A stretch of 64,000 bases of DNA from Mantis religiosa (GCA_030765055.1 CM060947.1:48912047-48976046), one strand, 5' to 3'; positions 45,538 through 56,692 are shown, numbered from the stretch's first letter. A program made the numbers and translations. The notes: generated by a model from the letters alone, not told the origin.

Positions 45538-46079
45538 TTTGAAATGAAAGCTTTAATTTAGATACATGATCAAAAATAAATAGTTGTATGAAACTTGACT
45601 ATAATAGTAATTGAAATGCTCGTATCATAATTATTAACCTTGTTTCACTTGCTCGGATAACAATTGTTTTAATTACTACCATTATAGTCTTGTTACATAA
45701 TATACTATTACAATTTGCATGTAACAACTTAATTACAGCATCCTATGTTGTTTCTACTTAGGAGCTATTTAAAATCTTGTCTTTGAGCATATTATACGCT
45801 GTCTTGGATAAAAGTTAACAATAACAATTAACTAGAGTATATTAATATTATTTTACATGAAGAATGAGGAACATCTTTCACTATACAGTTTGCCACAGCA
45901 AAGAAAAACCAAAAGGAATGAGGCGCACAGTCGAGGGAATTACTGATTAGACATGGTTTGGATATCCTGCTAGGTAGTAGTAGTCTATGATACCTGCAAC
46001 AGTTCAGTTACAGCCCATTCAAAAATATCTAGCCAATATCTGAGACCTTCCACTTTTGTGAAGAAACCTTCTTGGTTTT
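45538..46079. other. Unassigned AT-rich stretch
   Basis: Nothing recognised; it may be the decayed 5' part of the DDE transposase relic that follows. Confidence 0.35.
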
Positions 46080-46156
46080 AGTGTATCCAATGATTTCTAT
46101 TTGTGTAAATGCCATTGTCAAATTACCATCTTACAGTGTCACTTAAATACCACTCA

Positions 46157-47113
46157 TGCCCGATTTCACAAACAGAAAAATCCACGTTAAATGTAACGTA
46201 ATAATTGTCACAGTGCTAACACTACTATTAAATTTATTGCATTTCACCAACCTGTTTTCTGAAAATGTTAACAAACACGTGTTAACAGCAAGAAACTTGT
46301 AAATATTACAGCTATAGAAGGCTATAGATGAGTCGTATTATTTTCTGAATGTACTGCGATGTGCTTTTGTTTTCATTTTTGTCTGCACACAGCTGAAAAA
46401 TGGCGGGTGAACAAAATCATAAACAAAGGCCGTGAGACAAATTTCTCATTGATGGAGAAAGAATTGTTAATTGAATTGGTGACAAAGTGTAAGGAATCCA
46501 CATAATTCAGTGAATTATAAAATCACCAAGTTATTAATACTTGAAGCAAAGACGAGATTGGCATATTCATTTCTATGCATATTCTAACTCAGTATTACGT
46601 AAATTTAAAATGAGGAGTGAAGAAGGACAAGTGATTTGAACATTTCAAGATGGGAAGTGGACAATGTATTATCCACATAATTCAGTGAATTATAAAATCG
46701 CAAATTTATTAATACTTGAAGCAAAGGCGAGATCGACATATTCCTTTCGATGCATGTTCTAACCTCTCTTGTACTTCCGCAGTAACCTTCATAGCAACTT
46801 GTTTCGGCAGTCTATACCTCTGTAGGAAATTTTCTTCTGATAGCTCCTCAAAATCATTTCTCCTCATAGGCCATACTCTATTACGAATGCCACTTAGTCT
46901 TAAATATAGCAAATCGACATCAACAGCTGAGTTCATGCCCACTATCTTGACTATTTACAATTGTTGAGGACTTACCAAGAGAAATTTGGCTTGTTAGTTT
47001 AGCAAGAGATTTAACACGAGTGTTAAGCTAACACTTGTTGATGAAATGCAGTTTTTGTTTTAACTACTGCTAAACTCGTGTTAAGTCTTAACATCTGTTT
47101 GTGAAATCGGGCA
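46157..47113 (-). mobile_element. PIF/Harbinger deletion derivative
   Basis: 957 bp with inverted ends TGCCCGATTTCACAAACAG and a 3 bp duplication TCA on both sides (46154-46156, 47114-47116). Inside is a minus-strand piece of transposase (46942-46709) and an imperfect 175 bp internal duplication (TCCACATAATTCAGTGAATT at 46497 and 46672). Confidence 0.85.
46709..46942 (-). pseudogene. Harbinger transposase N-terminal fragment
   Basis: RNDFEELSEENFLQRYRLPK and QVAMKVTAEVQERLEHASKG match the N-terminal helices of PIF/Harbinger nucleases (FxxRYRLxKxxVxxLxxxI). The catalytic DDE domain is missing. Confidence 0.75.
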
Positions 47114-47527
47114 TCAGTATACTTGGTCTGAAGTAAAACATAATGTACTGGAACATGTGTCGAGCAACATGTCACTGTTGCAACTTACACAATTGGCAAT
47201 ACAAAGAATTGCAGCTGTGATGACAGAGGATTGCAAGAGCTTCTGTAGCCACTTTGAGAAAACTGAACAGAAGTACTGGAACAGTAATGAGATCATGTAA
47301 ATGCGATTGATGCCATTATCATTGACAACCCAAATAACATTTCTTCCATCAACAACACCGTGAACCTGAAGAAGACTTTTCTGATTCTGAATTTGCCCGT
47401 CCCTTGTAAGGTAACTCTTAAGTTTCATTCACATAGAAAAGCTATTGCAAATGCAATTTGAACACTAAAGCTTGTTGCCAGGTTAACAAGTAAGGCCACA
47501 CACAATGATTCTCATTATTGTGAACAT

Positions 47528-47585
47528 TCGTCCGATATGACTTAGCGTTGGAGGACGTAAATTTCAAAAACAAAAAAACAAAAAA
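47528..47585 (+). repeat. SINE family Y, 5'-truncated
   Basis: Only the last 58 bp (CGTCCGATATGACTTAGCGT ... GGAGGACGTAAATT plus A-rich tail), bounded by an 11 bp duplication ATTGTGAACAT (47517-47527, 47586-47596). Confidence 0.85.
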
Positions 47586-48399
47586 ATTGTGAACATGATC
47601 ATTATTGCTAGATGGTAACACCAAACTTCAAGCTTTCATATTCATGTTTGATGATTAAACAAAAGAGGGAGAGGAAGAAAACAACTATCGCACTGCACAG
47701 GAACAGAAAAGAGATATGAGTCATTTGACAAGGAATTTATTACTTATTTCAAAATCATCATTGTCTTTATGACAATTTGTGAATTAACTGAAATGTGAAG
47801 GTAGATATGAGTTATACTTCTTTTTTTAAAAAACAAAAAACTGAAGCTACTGACAGTGTGGCAATCCAAATATTATAAATAAACTACAACAATTGGAAAC
47901 TAACTCCACTTATCTGTTTAACCCATAACTGGTGAGGTACTATATCAGTTACGTAACTGGTGAGGTGCAAACTACATATACCCCAACATAAAAAATGGTC
48001 TAAAGGTGCTGAAATAAATAAAAGATAGTGTTTTAGTGGTACATAGAGGTAGTTTTATTCATTTCTCTTTGGATTAGTACATCAATCAACATGGAACCTT
48101 TTAATATAATTTTGTGCTTCATTGTATCATAGTCCTTACACATTGGAAAATGGAACCTTATGTTATGAAACTGTAAAATAAATTGCTGACAACATTAATC
48201 TAATGGAAAAATCACTCTTCTACTATTAATAACTTAATGAGACTAATTGTAGCAATGTGCTCTGACTAAACATCATTATCTTACTAAGAAGGCATTAATC
48301 AATCACATAAGTGAGTGTAGTTCACAACTTCAATGTTTGATGAGTTTCCACAGTACTTCATTGACAGCAGTTTTCGCATATATGAACCATACACTGAGA

Positions 48400-48752
48400 G
48401 CAGATCAGCACCTTACAGAGGGCACATAGACTTTCATCTCGCGATCACTTTGCCTTGAACATATTCCACATTTCACTAGCTTTCCTAAATCATTCTGGCG
48501 GTGTGCAAGAAGTACAGGTTCTTTTAAGCTCTGGCTTATTATCAGTCATAGTTCACAGGGGATATGGGTACTCAGAAGTCTCGTGCATAGTGCTGGTTCC
48601 TTGACAAGTGATTTCACAAATACAGTTCTGCTCTGCACTGGATTGGCTGGGAAAGCTGAGAAGAGGACGAATGCATTGACCAAGCTGATGTTAACCATGG
48701 CAAAGAAGATAACAAGTGGCCACCAACTATCACAATGACTGGTACCGTACAC
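48400..48752 (-). pseudogene. piggyBac transposase C-terminal part
   Basis: The 48752-48546 frame has WWPLVIFFAMVNISLVNAFV, equal to the RWPxxxFxxxxxxxxxNAxxxY block after the last catalytic Asp, then FVKSLVKEPALCTRLL. Downstream minus-strand sequence gives a Cys-rich end (KCGICSRQSDREMKV). The first part of the protein is missing. Confidence 0.7.
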
Positions 48753-48870
48753 TGCACACTTCCATAAAGTGCATAAACTTCTCCCTTAATGTCAGTATAA
48801 AACATAACAATTTCCGGCTGAAAGTGACATATTGCAGTCAAGTGCTGGTTGAGAAATATCCTCATCATCT

Positions 48871-49191
48871 TCAGATAAGTTCTGTTAGGATATAGTGTTG
48901 TTCACTTTCAAAGCCAGATACTAGAGCTCTTCCATATTCACTGCTAACATTCTGTAATTTGCCATCTTCACCCTGAATATGTTCATTGACCCATTTCCCT
49001 AATCCTGGGTCATCTCCTTTAATGATATCCCTCTTGGCAGCCATAACTTTCTTAAAGATTAAAAGTACCATTGAGAATAAATATATAATCGGCGAGGTGG
49101 GGATTGATAATACCCTATGCATCAGAAAAATACCTATAATATGAAAATACTCACCTTCCGCGAAGTACTCACTGCAGCATTCGAGGAGCAA
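48871..49191 (-). other. Open frame of unknown identity inside the piggyBac
   Basis: 106-codon minus-strand frame with MAAKRDIIKGDDPGLGKWVN near its middle. It may be the N-terminal part of the piggyBac transposase, but no diagnostic motif is present. Confidence 0.3.
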
Positions 49192-49320
49192 CTACCTTAT
49201 TGAGAGGTACGTAAATGCAAAGTATAAACTTGAAAGAAGCGTAGGGACAGTGAAGCACAAACTAGTACAAAATTGAATCGAGAATATATTGACACATTGC
49301 TTCACTCACACTGTTTATTC

Positions 49321-49370
49321 ACAGGACATGTTTCAAGAGCTCTTGCTCCTATCCTCAGCTGATACTCGAC
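49321..49370 (-). ncRNA. Hammerhead-like motif, family E (left arm)
   Basis: Minus strand CTGAGGA (complement of 49352-49358), stem II with AGGAGC/GCTCTT, GAAAC (complement of 49330-49334), palindromic helix III ACATGT, then C; stem I CAG/CTG. Core conserved. Confidence 0.65.
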
Positions 49371-49399
49371 TAGTGCCAAAGCTAGTACCAGCACTAGTC

Positions 49400-49450
49400 G
49401 AGTATCAGCTGAGGATAGGAGCAAGAGCTCTTGAAACATGTCCTGTGAAT
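49400..49450 (+). ncRNA. Hammerhead-like motif, family E (right arm)
   Basis: CTGAGGA (49409-49415), the same stem II, GAAAC (49433-49437), ACATGT, then C. Mirror image of the left arm. Confidence 0.65.
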
Positions 49451-49699
49451 AAACAGTGTGAGTGAAGCAATGTGTCAATATATTCTCGATTCAATTTTGT
49501 ACGTAAATGCATTTGACTCTGCGCGCAACCACTATGAAAAGGTTCCCTTTTATTCGAGGGCTGGGCTACTGGCAGCCACCACATCACCAGTTAGGGGTTA
49601 AAATTGTTGAAATTCTCCGGGACCAGTTTCATGATGTTTCCATGACGTAGTCATAAGTTGTTTATTATTATTAATGCTACTGTAGCTGCGAAAGTACTG

Positions 49700-50393
49700 T
49701 TTTAGATTTATTTGATTTCAAATATGGTGGAACACACAAGAAAACACGATTTGTAGTAGCATAAATTGCACAGTAACATCTTTGTCAATGATTACAGCCT
49801 CCATTTTAATCACTATGCACACCTCAATTATTTTATTTTAATGTTAACGTTATAGTCATTGTGAATGACAAGGCAAATTTTATGTTCATCTCATACATTC
49901 AAGTCTGTACACTATCATTAATGTTTCTATATGAATGGGACTTCATTCACATTGTATTTCTATTATTTTGTTTATCTCACTGAAAGTTCCTTATGCCAGT
50001 AGGGCACATATTTTTTGAATGGTTATACTTCTTTCTTGTCATACTGTTTTGAAATGGATAAAGGTAGCACATTTCTGTCATGGACCTTTTCTCTGTTGGA
50101 AAACGTTGCTACATTTAATTGTTAATTTTAAAATGTGCTCGATTTCTATACAACTGATAGTGAGTTAAACAAAATGTGAACCGCCACATTCAAGTTGCAA
50201 GGACATAGTTCCCCATGGCTCAAACTATAGCGCCTCCTTCTAAATGTAGGTAATTAGCAGCACATTTTTAGTGCCCAAGAACTGCAACACCACAAGGCAA
50301 CCAGTTATTCAGTAAAATTCAAGAATGGTTTCATACTACATCTTGTCCCTGTAGTCAAAATTCAATATGGAATACTGCTGGTACATGTGTAAC
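49700..50393. other. Unassigned AT-rich stretch
   Basis: Nothing recognised. Confidence 0.4.
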
Positions 50394-50405
50394 TATTGCA
50401 AAGGA

Positions 50406-50543
50406 TATCGAGATTTAACTGTATTGGAACACCACAGTGAAGCGAAAAATTATTAAATTATAGATGAGTCGTATTTTTTACACATCTGCTTCACTTTCGT
50501 CCGAAAGATGTGTAAAAAATACGACTCATCTATAATTTAATAA
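50406..50543. mobile_element. Foldback unit, family H, minimal
   Basis: 138 bp bounded by the 12 bp direct repeat TATTGCAAAGGA (50394-50405, 50544-50555). The core hairpin has arms of about 30 bp (TATAGATGAGTCGTATTTTT ... ACACATCT) around a short loop. The ribozyme segment found in other family H copies has been lost. Confidence 0.85.
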
Positions 50544-50757
50544 TATTGCAAAGGAATTAGGAATCAGGATCTCCATTCTTCATACAATGATTTGGAAATA
50601 TTTTGGAAAAAAAAGCAAATAATAAAGGTTCTTCTAAAGTTGCAAGAAGAAAGTATGACTATTACAATAAATAATAATATATGTCAATTAACAGAAAAGA
50701 AGTCAGTAGTATTCTATGTTTTAATGAAAAACAGAAACTATATAAAAGCAAAAAGCG

Positions 50758-51040
50758 CCCGCCTCAACAGCAAAGATGGTAGCATGTCTGTCTCACATTC
50801 AAGAGGTGCCAAGTTCGAATCTTGACCAGGATGAGTTTGAATCTTGATCAGGATGAGTTCGAATCTTGATCAGGATGAGCTATCTTGATAAGGGTTTTTC
50901 CAAGGTTTTCCTTATCCTGAAAGATGAATGTCTGGTAACGCTAAGCTCTATAGAGCCCTGGGCTCATTTGAGCATCCTTTCACCCATTTCATCCATCGAT
51001 ATGATTTAACGTTGAAGGATGTAAATTTACCAAAAAATAG
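50758..51040 (+). repeat. SINE family Y with triplicated box B region
   Basis: Head CGCCCGCCTCAACAGC. The stretch GTTCGAATCTTGACCAGGAT occurs three times in a row (about 50812-50880) with small changes, then the normal body follows. Confidence 0.8.
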
Positions 51041-51221
51041 ATAGCATGGCTAAGGTAAGTGTAGAGGTCAAAAGGTCAATGAAAGGCTATACACAAAGCG
51101 AATACTCACTATGAGGGGAAATGAAGATGCACAACATCTAATCAAGTGCAGAAAAACTGAGATTTGGAGAAAAGAAAGAGAATGAATATGAAAATTAACA
51201 ATCAAATTTTAGACGAAAACT

Positions 51222-51276
51222 GTAAAAAAAATGGGCAATATTAAAAAAAATGGGCAATATTAAAAAAAATGGGTTT
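51222..51276 (+). repeat. Three tandem copies of a 19 bp unit
   Basis: AAAAAAAATGGGCAATATT twice, then a partial third copy. Confidence 0.85.
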
Positions 51277-51409
51277 GTTGAAAGAGGAAAGGAATAACTT
51301 ATGAGCATATAAATATTGTATAATGTAACATAAGATGAGATGCCACTGAAAAGGGCAAGTGGACAATCCAATAAAGTAATGTATTAGACAAAGTATAACA
51401 TTGAAAAAA

Positions 51410-51520
51410 GCATACACAGTGAAGCACACATTAAATAAAAGTGAATATTCCTTCACTCACAATATTTTTCAAAGGATATGTTTTAAGAGCTGTGCTCCCA
51501 TCAGCTGAGTCTCGACTTCT
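51410..51520 (-). repeat. PLE-end fragment, family E
   Basis: Resembles the left arm of 49220-49498 (CCTTCACTCACAAT, GGATATGTTTTAAGAGCT, CAGCTGAGTCTCGAC). The hammerhead core is degenerate: CTGATGG and TAAAAC. Confidence 0.6.
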
Positions 51521-51839
51521 GCAAACTGTAGAATGTATTAGTATTTCAATACATTTCTATGGCTATTCTTAACACAAATGATGCAAAATTGTTAACAGAG
51601 AAACTATTTTTATAAATAAATTTTCATAATTTTTCATATGGTAAAACTCTAAGAAAAGGAGTTTTTGCTAATTATACAAAATTCTGGAAAAAATTATGAT
51701 AGTGGTTTCGGACAGCACATGCTTTGAAATTCCAATACATGGAGCAAAATGAGGTAAAATATACTTGAACATGTTCCCATTATAACTTTGGTGATCAGTT
51801 GGCATTCCTGTGGAGTTAAAAAAGATATCCTCCACATAA

Positions 51840-52045
51840 GTCATATGTGGAGAACGATGAATTAAATGAGTGAAATGATGCTCAAATGAACCCAGGATCC
51901 ATAGAGCTTTAGAGCTATTCATCTTCCAAGAGAAAGGAAAACCTGGAAAAAAATCTTATCCAGATAACTCATCCTGAAAGAGTTTCTAATTCAGGACCTC
52001 TTAAATGTGAAGTAAACATGCTACTCTCTTACCACATGGGTGGAC
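51840..52045 (-). repeat. SINE family Y (minus, old copy)
   Basis: Recognisable by GGTTTTCC-type body, TTCAGGACCTCTTAAATGTG and the end CCACATGGGTGG. More diverged than the other copies. Confidence 0.65.
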
Positions 52046-52407
52046 ATTTGCATGGATGATTTGGTCCTACTAGGTGCTATACTGCTCTCTGTAATTCTGG
52101 TTATTGAATGATGTCACCAACAATGGGAATTTTGAAAGATGTTTCACATTTTATGTTGGATTTAATCATGAAAAATGATGAGCTACACAACACTTTTGCA
52201 TTAAATTCTACTTTAATAATAACTTTTTTTTTTAGAAACTTGAGAACATTTTTAAGGAACTCAATATAAAATCAGTACTACAAAATAAACACAACTATTA
52301 AATCATCTGCTTAAAAACAGCATATTAAAAATAAAATTATCTGGTATATATAAAATGATATTAAGTGCACATACAAATGTGCTGTAGCACTTCATTTTTG
52401 TTACTAA

Positions 52408-54973
52408 CCCTTCCCGAGCGGAAACCCATATATGGGTGACGCGTCCAGTCGCCCACAAGCGGAAACCCATATATGGGTGCGCAGCTATAGAGCTATTGTA
52501 GTCGGCTATTTATGTTCATATAATTAAGATATAGTGCCAGCAGATGACAGGAAATGTGCTTTCAAACATTGGTGGTCGGTAAATCCCCGAAATTGCTTTG
52601 TCAGGAATTCCTTTCGTTGTTCTCACCAGTGAAGCAATAAACAGTGCAGGGTTTGGTACTAGTAAGCCTCATTTTGTTTCGTTTTTTGGCATAATGGCAG
52701 TAAAGAAAGGGTTGACGGACAAGGAAATTGAAGCTTTGTTAAACCAGAGTGATAGTGAGTTGTCAGATTTTGTGTTCAGTGACAATGAGAGCGAAATATG
52801 TGAGAATTCATGTGTAAGTGTGAGTGAGTGCGAGAGTGACTCAAGTGATACTGCAGACAACAGTACTCCTAGCTGGATAGAGGTGAGTAATTTTGACCCT
52901 GGCCCTACATCTGTTATACCAGTGCACAATATCCAACAGGGACCGATTCTTCCTTCTCACTTTGATGAGAATACTCCTCCCATAGACTTTTTCAGACTAT
53001 TTTTTGATGACGAAATTCTGAAAATAATTACGGATGAAACCTGCATTCAAGGGAACACAAAAAGCAACTGGCGACGCCTCCAACAAAGAAAGCCAGGATT
53101 GCATCCTGGAATCCTCCAACAATAATTGACATAAAAGCATTAATTGGGGTGATTATTAACATGGGGCTTCACCCTACCTCTGACGTCACAGACTATTTTT
53201 CTACAAGTTGGGTAGATAAATTTCCATTTTTCAGCGATGTATTTTCTCGCGACGAATTTCTCCTTTTCTTTTGGAATCTTCATTTTGCGCATGCTGAGGG
53301 AAACAGAAAATTAACTAAGGAATAATTTATTCAAAATTTAATGGAGAAACTACGGCAAAAATGCAGTTTATTCTATTCCCCAGGTCCATTTGTGTCAGTC
53401 GATGAGAGCACCATCAGTTTCAAGGGCAGAGTAAAATTCAAAGTGTATAATCCAAATAAACCAACAAAATTTGGGATCAAAGTTTTCAGCTTATCTGATG
53501 CTTCCAATGGGTATCTATACAATTTTCAACCCTACATGGGCAAAACTGAATCAAATTCTAATCTCCTGAAGACCACCCTTGTTGTAAAAGACCCGTGTTC
53601 TTCCCTCCTAAAGGATCATGTAGACCCACCTAAAGGTTTCCATGTGTATACAGACAGGTACTATACATCACCTGAATTGGCTGATGAATTGTGGAAAATG
53701 AATATGGTGACTACTGGGACAGTTATGGGCAACAGAAAAAATATGCCACACCAACTAAAGCCAGGAAACGTAAAGAAAATGAAGAGGGGTGAGATAAAAA
53801 GCTTCCGCAATCAGCAAAAGCTTGCTCTGTGCTGGAAAGACAAAAGAACTGTAACAGTTCTCAGTACCAGTCACAAGGGCGATAAAAACGAAATGACAGA
53901 GGTGCCTTCAAAATTTCCAAACCAGGCAGCAACATTGAAACCAAACACTATTTTGGACTACACTCGACACATGGGTGGTGTCGACAGAACTGATAATTAT
54001 ATTGCGCAGTATCAGTTCTGCAGGAGAACACGCAAGTGGTATAGAAAAATGTTTTTCTGGTTGCTGGAAGTTTGCATTGTAAATTTGTACCTGTTATATA
54101 CAATGCATATGACAAGCAAATGTAAACTGATCCTGTCACATAGAAAATTTCGCAAGCATCTCGTCAGATCTCTGGTGCGGAGCGAATGGGAGCGCGGCAA
54201 AACAATGCTACGTCAAGTAAGGGTCGTATTTCACAGGGCCCAACTTTGGAAAGGCTAAATGAATTTCCACATTTCATGGGGAGAAGAGAACAAGGAAGTT
54301 GGGCAAATCCTTGTGTGGTATGTAAGGCCCAAAAACAAATAAAGAAAACAATATATTTTTGTGAAACCTGCATCTCCAAGCCTCCCCTGCATCCAGATGT
54401 GTGTTTCAAAATATATCACACAAAAGAATATTAGGGAAAGATTTTCACACCCCTGAACATTATGATGTTTGTTATTCCTTTGCTTCCCTGTGTGAATAAT
54501 ACTGAGATAAAATCATCAGTCTAAAACCGTAGATACCCTGCTCCAGCTAGGTGTAACCTCACATTTCTATCAAATTATTTATTATCAAATTATTTATCAA
54601 TTATTTATTATTACCATCGGTTTTACAAAACATATGTTACATATACTTATATGACAGTACGTATGAACTGTTCCTAGTTTATGTGTGAACATGTGTGTAT
54701 GTGTATGTTAGAACTACAAGATGTGATGCATATCCAAAAATGGTACTTATGCTGATTTTGCAGGAACATTTTTACGCAGTTTAACAAATCTTCACTCCTG
54801 TCGAACAACAGTGGTGGAATTCAACAAAAAAAAAAAAAAAAAAAAAAAGGTACAGCACGTATTTAATACATTCAAGCATGAAATTATACTTTTATTTGCA
54901 TTTTGAAGGGTTACATATTTTTTATAAAATTACCTTCCGCTCAGAGCCGTAAAACATATCCGCTCGGGAAGGG
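52408..54973 (+). mobile_element. piggyBac-type element
   Basis: 2566 bp. Inverted ends CCCTTCCCGAGCGGA / TCCGCTCGGGAAGGG. Right flank TTAA (54974-54977), left flank CTAA (52404-52407), one change from TTAA. A 20 bp word GCGGAAACCCATATATGGGT occurs twice just inside the left end (52428 and 52458). A poly-A run lies at about 54824-54848. Confidence 0.92.
52694..54434 (+). pseudogene. piggyBac transposase, broken by frameshifts
   Basis: Start at 52694 (MAVKKGLTDKEIEALLNQSD) with an acidic N-terminus rich in Ser and Glu, running to 53125. A frameshift follows; the next part (IGVIINMGLHPTSDVTDYFS) ends at a TAA at 53323. From 53341 the catalytic domain is open: first Asp in SVDESTISFKGR, second in VYTDRYYTSPELA, third in HMGGVDRTDNYIAQY, all three of the piggyBac DDD triad. 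A further frameshift near 54250 separates the C-terminal Cys-rich zinc-binding domain (CVVCKAQKQIKKTIYFCETC, ending at 54434). Three or four lesions only, so the copy is fairly young. Confidence 0.92.
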
Positions 54974-55193
54974 TTAAATTACATTTAACAGATGAAATTT
55001 GTAGGACAACTAAAGAAGTCATAGAACTAAGCACCAAGAATCAACAGAAGTTTATGAATTTTGAAATTTCTTCTATTGATTAATCAAAACAATTCCCTGA
55101 AACTAGTCTTAATAATTACATGCAGGGAACAACAACAAATTTGTTCAAAAAATTATGCACTCATCCAACTTAAGTTGTAACCTCTAAGTAATA

Positions 55194-55891
55194 CAAGAGT
55201 AACTCAAAAATTGTCTGCAAAAAAACTAGAACATTTTTCACATTGGACATACTCAATTCTGTCTTAGGGTATTTGACTGTTACGATGTTGTGATCCTGCT
55301 ATGAAAATTTGATCATCATTCCGCCATTTGTCTTCCTTTTGTTGCAGATGATCATTGCCACTCCAATAGAAGTTTGCACCTAAGAGGAAAATCTATCAGT
55401 GATCTGACTTTTTTGGCCGGAAGGAGTATCAGGAGCCTAAATCCATCAAAGACTTCTGCACAATACAGGAACAGTGTCTTGCCACAACAGAGTGTCTATG
55501 AATGTATTGACAAATTAAAAAATGGTCGCACAAGTGTTACGCACAGAAAGGAGCCAGATGACTAGCTATAGCCACAACTGACAACAACATTGAGGTTGCA
55601 TGTCACATGGTTCCATTAGCAGATGAGTGATTATATGAAGTTTGATGGATTTTGGTCCCTGAAATGCCTTCCCACCACAAAATGAGATCACTGATTGCTG
55701 TTCCTCTTTGGTGCAAACTTCTAATGGAGCAGCCATGATCTATCTACAACAAAAGGAAGACAAATATCAGAATGACAATCAAACTTTAATAGCAGCACAT
55801 CATAACAATCAAATACCCTAAGACAGAATTTGGTAATGTCCAAAGTAAGAATCGTTATAGTTACATTGCAGATAATTTTTGACTTGCCTCA
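55194..55891 (+). mobile_element. Mariner-like element with long inverted ends
   Basis: TA on both sides (55192-55193, 55892-55893). Ends match as inverted repeats for about 150 bp, including CAAAAATTGTCTGC, TTCTGTCTTAGGGTATTTGA and TTTGTTGCAGAT-type words. The middle encodes YECIDKLKNGRTSVTHRKEP, the mariner helix-turn-helix and GRTS linker. No catalytic domain remains. Confidence 0.75.
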
Positions 55892-55977
55892 TATCAGAAA
55901 TGGCTACTCAGAAGAGCATTGAGCTTTAATTGCCAAACATATGCTGTGGTTCAACTTAACACAAATATGTCATATTC

Positions 55978-56245
55978 TAATATAAAAATTATTTGTGGTT
56001 GGTTTATTGACACTCGTCACTTACTTTTTCATATATTTATGAGAAGTTTCAAAGGCCCTGGCCTCCATTTTCAATCTCTTCCCAACTGTTGGGAGTTGGG
56101 AAGAGATTGAAAATGGAGGCCAGGGCCTTTGAAACTAGTCTCTCATAAATATATGAAAAAGTAAGTGACGAGTGTCAATAAACCAACCACAAATAATTTT
56201 TATATTAATTTTGACGTCACTGTTACTAAATTCCTCCAAACACAC
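55978..56245. mobile_element. Foldback unit, family D
   Basis: Direct repeat ATGTCATATTCT, 12 bp, at 55966-55977 and 56246-56257. Arms 55978-56090 and 56094-56207 are nearly perfect inverted copies, followed by an extra 38 bp (TTGACGTCACTGTTACTAAA ...) only on the right. The same family end occurs at 62270-62410. Confidence 0.9.
56100..56146 (+). ncRNA. Hammerhead-like motif, family D (with mirror copy at 56043-56090)
   Basis: Stem I GAGA/TCTC, TTGAAAA (56107-56113), stem II AGGCC/GGCCT, GAAAC (56131-56135), palindromic ACTAGT, then C. Two core changes from CUGANGA (C3 to T, G8 to A), shared with the copy at 62366-62412, so the change may belong to the family. Confidence 0.45.
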
Positions 56246-56692
56246 ATGTCATATTCTGTTTACATGCACATCAAAACCTCCATTTACACTTTTTGTTGGT
56301 ATAATTTAAAAGAGATGTTTTAATGTTTAATCATTTACAAAAAATGCATTACTGACTTTATGCTCATCCTCTACTAAAGGCTAATCATTTTCCTGCCTAT
56401 AAGAACCAATGGATGTTAGCAAGTTTTTCAAAATGTAGGTTCTTGGAAAGGTGGGAAAGAAAGAAAAGATTTATTGCGGGCAAAACTTGAATAACATTCT
56501 CACAATAAATCTTATCTTAAGGATGCAGGGAAGGATTCCAGAGGTAAGGATGCAGGGTAAGGATAAAATGAAAACCAAATATTTTTCACTAAACTTTGTT
56601 TTTAATGAAATTACATACACATAACACATTGTCTTGATGTAATATCTACAATTCATGAGTCCCTTTCCAACTGGTTTGTAATAGTTTTTTTT

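Larger units (their letters stand above)
46080..47440 (+). pseudogene. DDE (IS630/Tc1-like) transposase C-terminal relic split by Harbinger
   Basis: Before the insertion the plus strand gives a decayed form of the catalytic-end signature (LPPYHCxLNPIE). After it, TWSEVKHNV, LQLTQLAIQRIAAVMTEDCK, HFEKTEQKYWNS and an acidic end EPEEDFSDSEF follow. This order (last catalytic region, WSxVK helix, C-terminal helix, acidic tail) is that of arthropod DDE endonucleases also seen at 58050-58520. Confidence 0.55.
49220..49498. mobile_element. Foldback unit, family E, two head-to-head hammerheads
   Basis: The 13 bp direct repeat GTACGTAAATGCA (49207-49219, 49499-49511) flanks it exactly. Arms of about 110 bp (from 49268 and to 49498) are almost perfect inverted copies around a short spacer at 49380-49390. 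It is inserted in the piggyBac element. Confidence 0.9.
47922..49597 (-). mobile_element. piggyBac-type element with TTAA duplication
   Basis: TTAA at 47918-47921 and 49598-49601; inverted ends CCCATAACTGGTGAGG and CCCCTAACTGGTGATG. It contains a minus-strand C-terminal transposase part and has been split by the foldback unit 49220-49498. Internal deletion is likely because the catalytic region is not found. Confidence 0.8.
47830..49680. repeat. PLE-end repeat, family J, split by piggyBac
   Basis: 47830-47917 (CCAAATATTATAAATAAACT ...) and 49602-49680 (GGGACCAGTTTCATGATG ...) are the two parts of one copy of the repeat at 18367-18731. The ribozyme-like end reads GAAACTGGTC on the minus strand. 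Confidence 0.6.
52225..55110 (+). mobile_element. PLE family F relic, split by piggyBac
   Basis: 52225-52403 gives decayed linker and GIY-YIG codons (FKELNIKSVLQNKHN, AVALHFC), and 54978-55110 continues with the C-terminal part and an end CCCTGAAACTAGTCTTAATA that keeps GAAAC plus the ACTAGT palindrome of a hammerhead. Confidence 0.65.

Noticed and set aside
49220..49498. CRISPR or rho-independent terminator hairpin
   Set aside because: The sequence is eukaryotic, the palindrome is over 100 bp per arm with a target duplication, and there are no spaced direct repeats.
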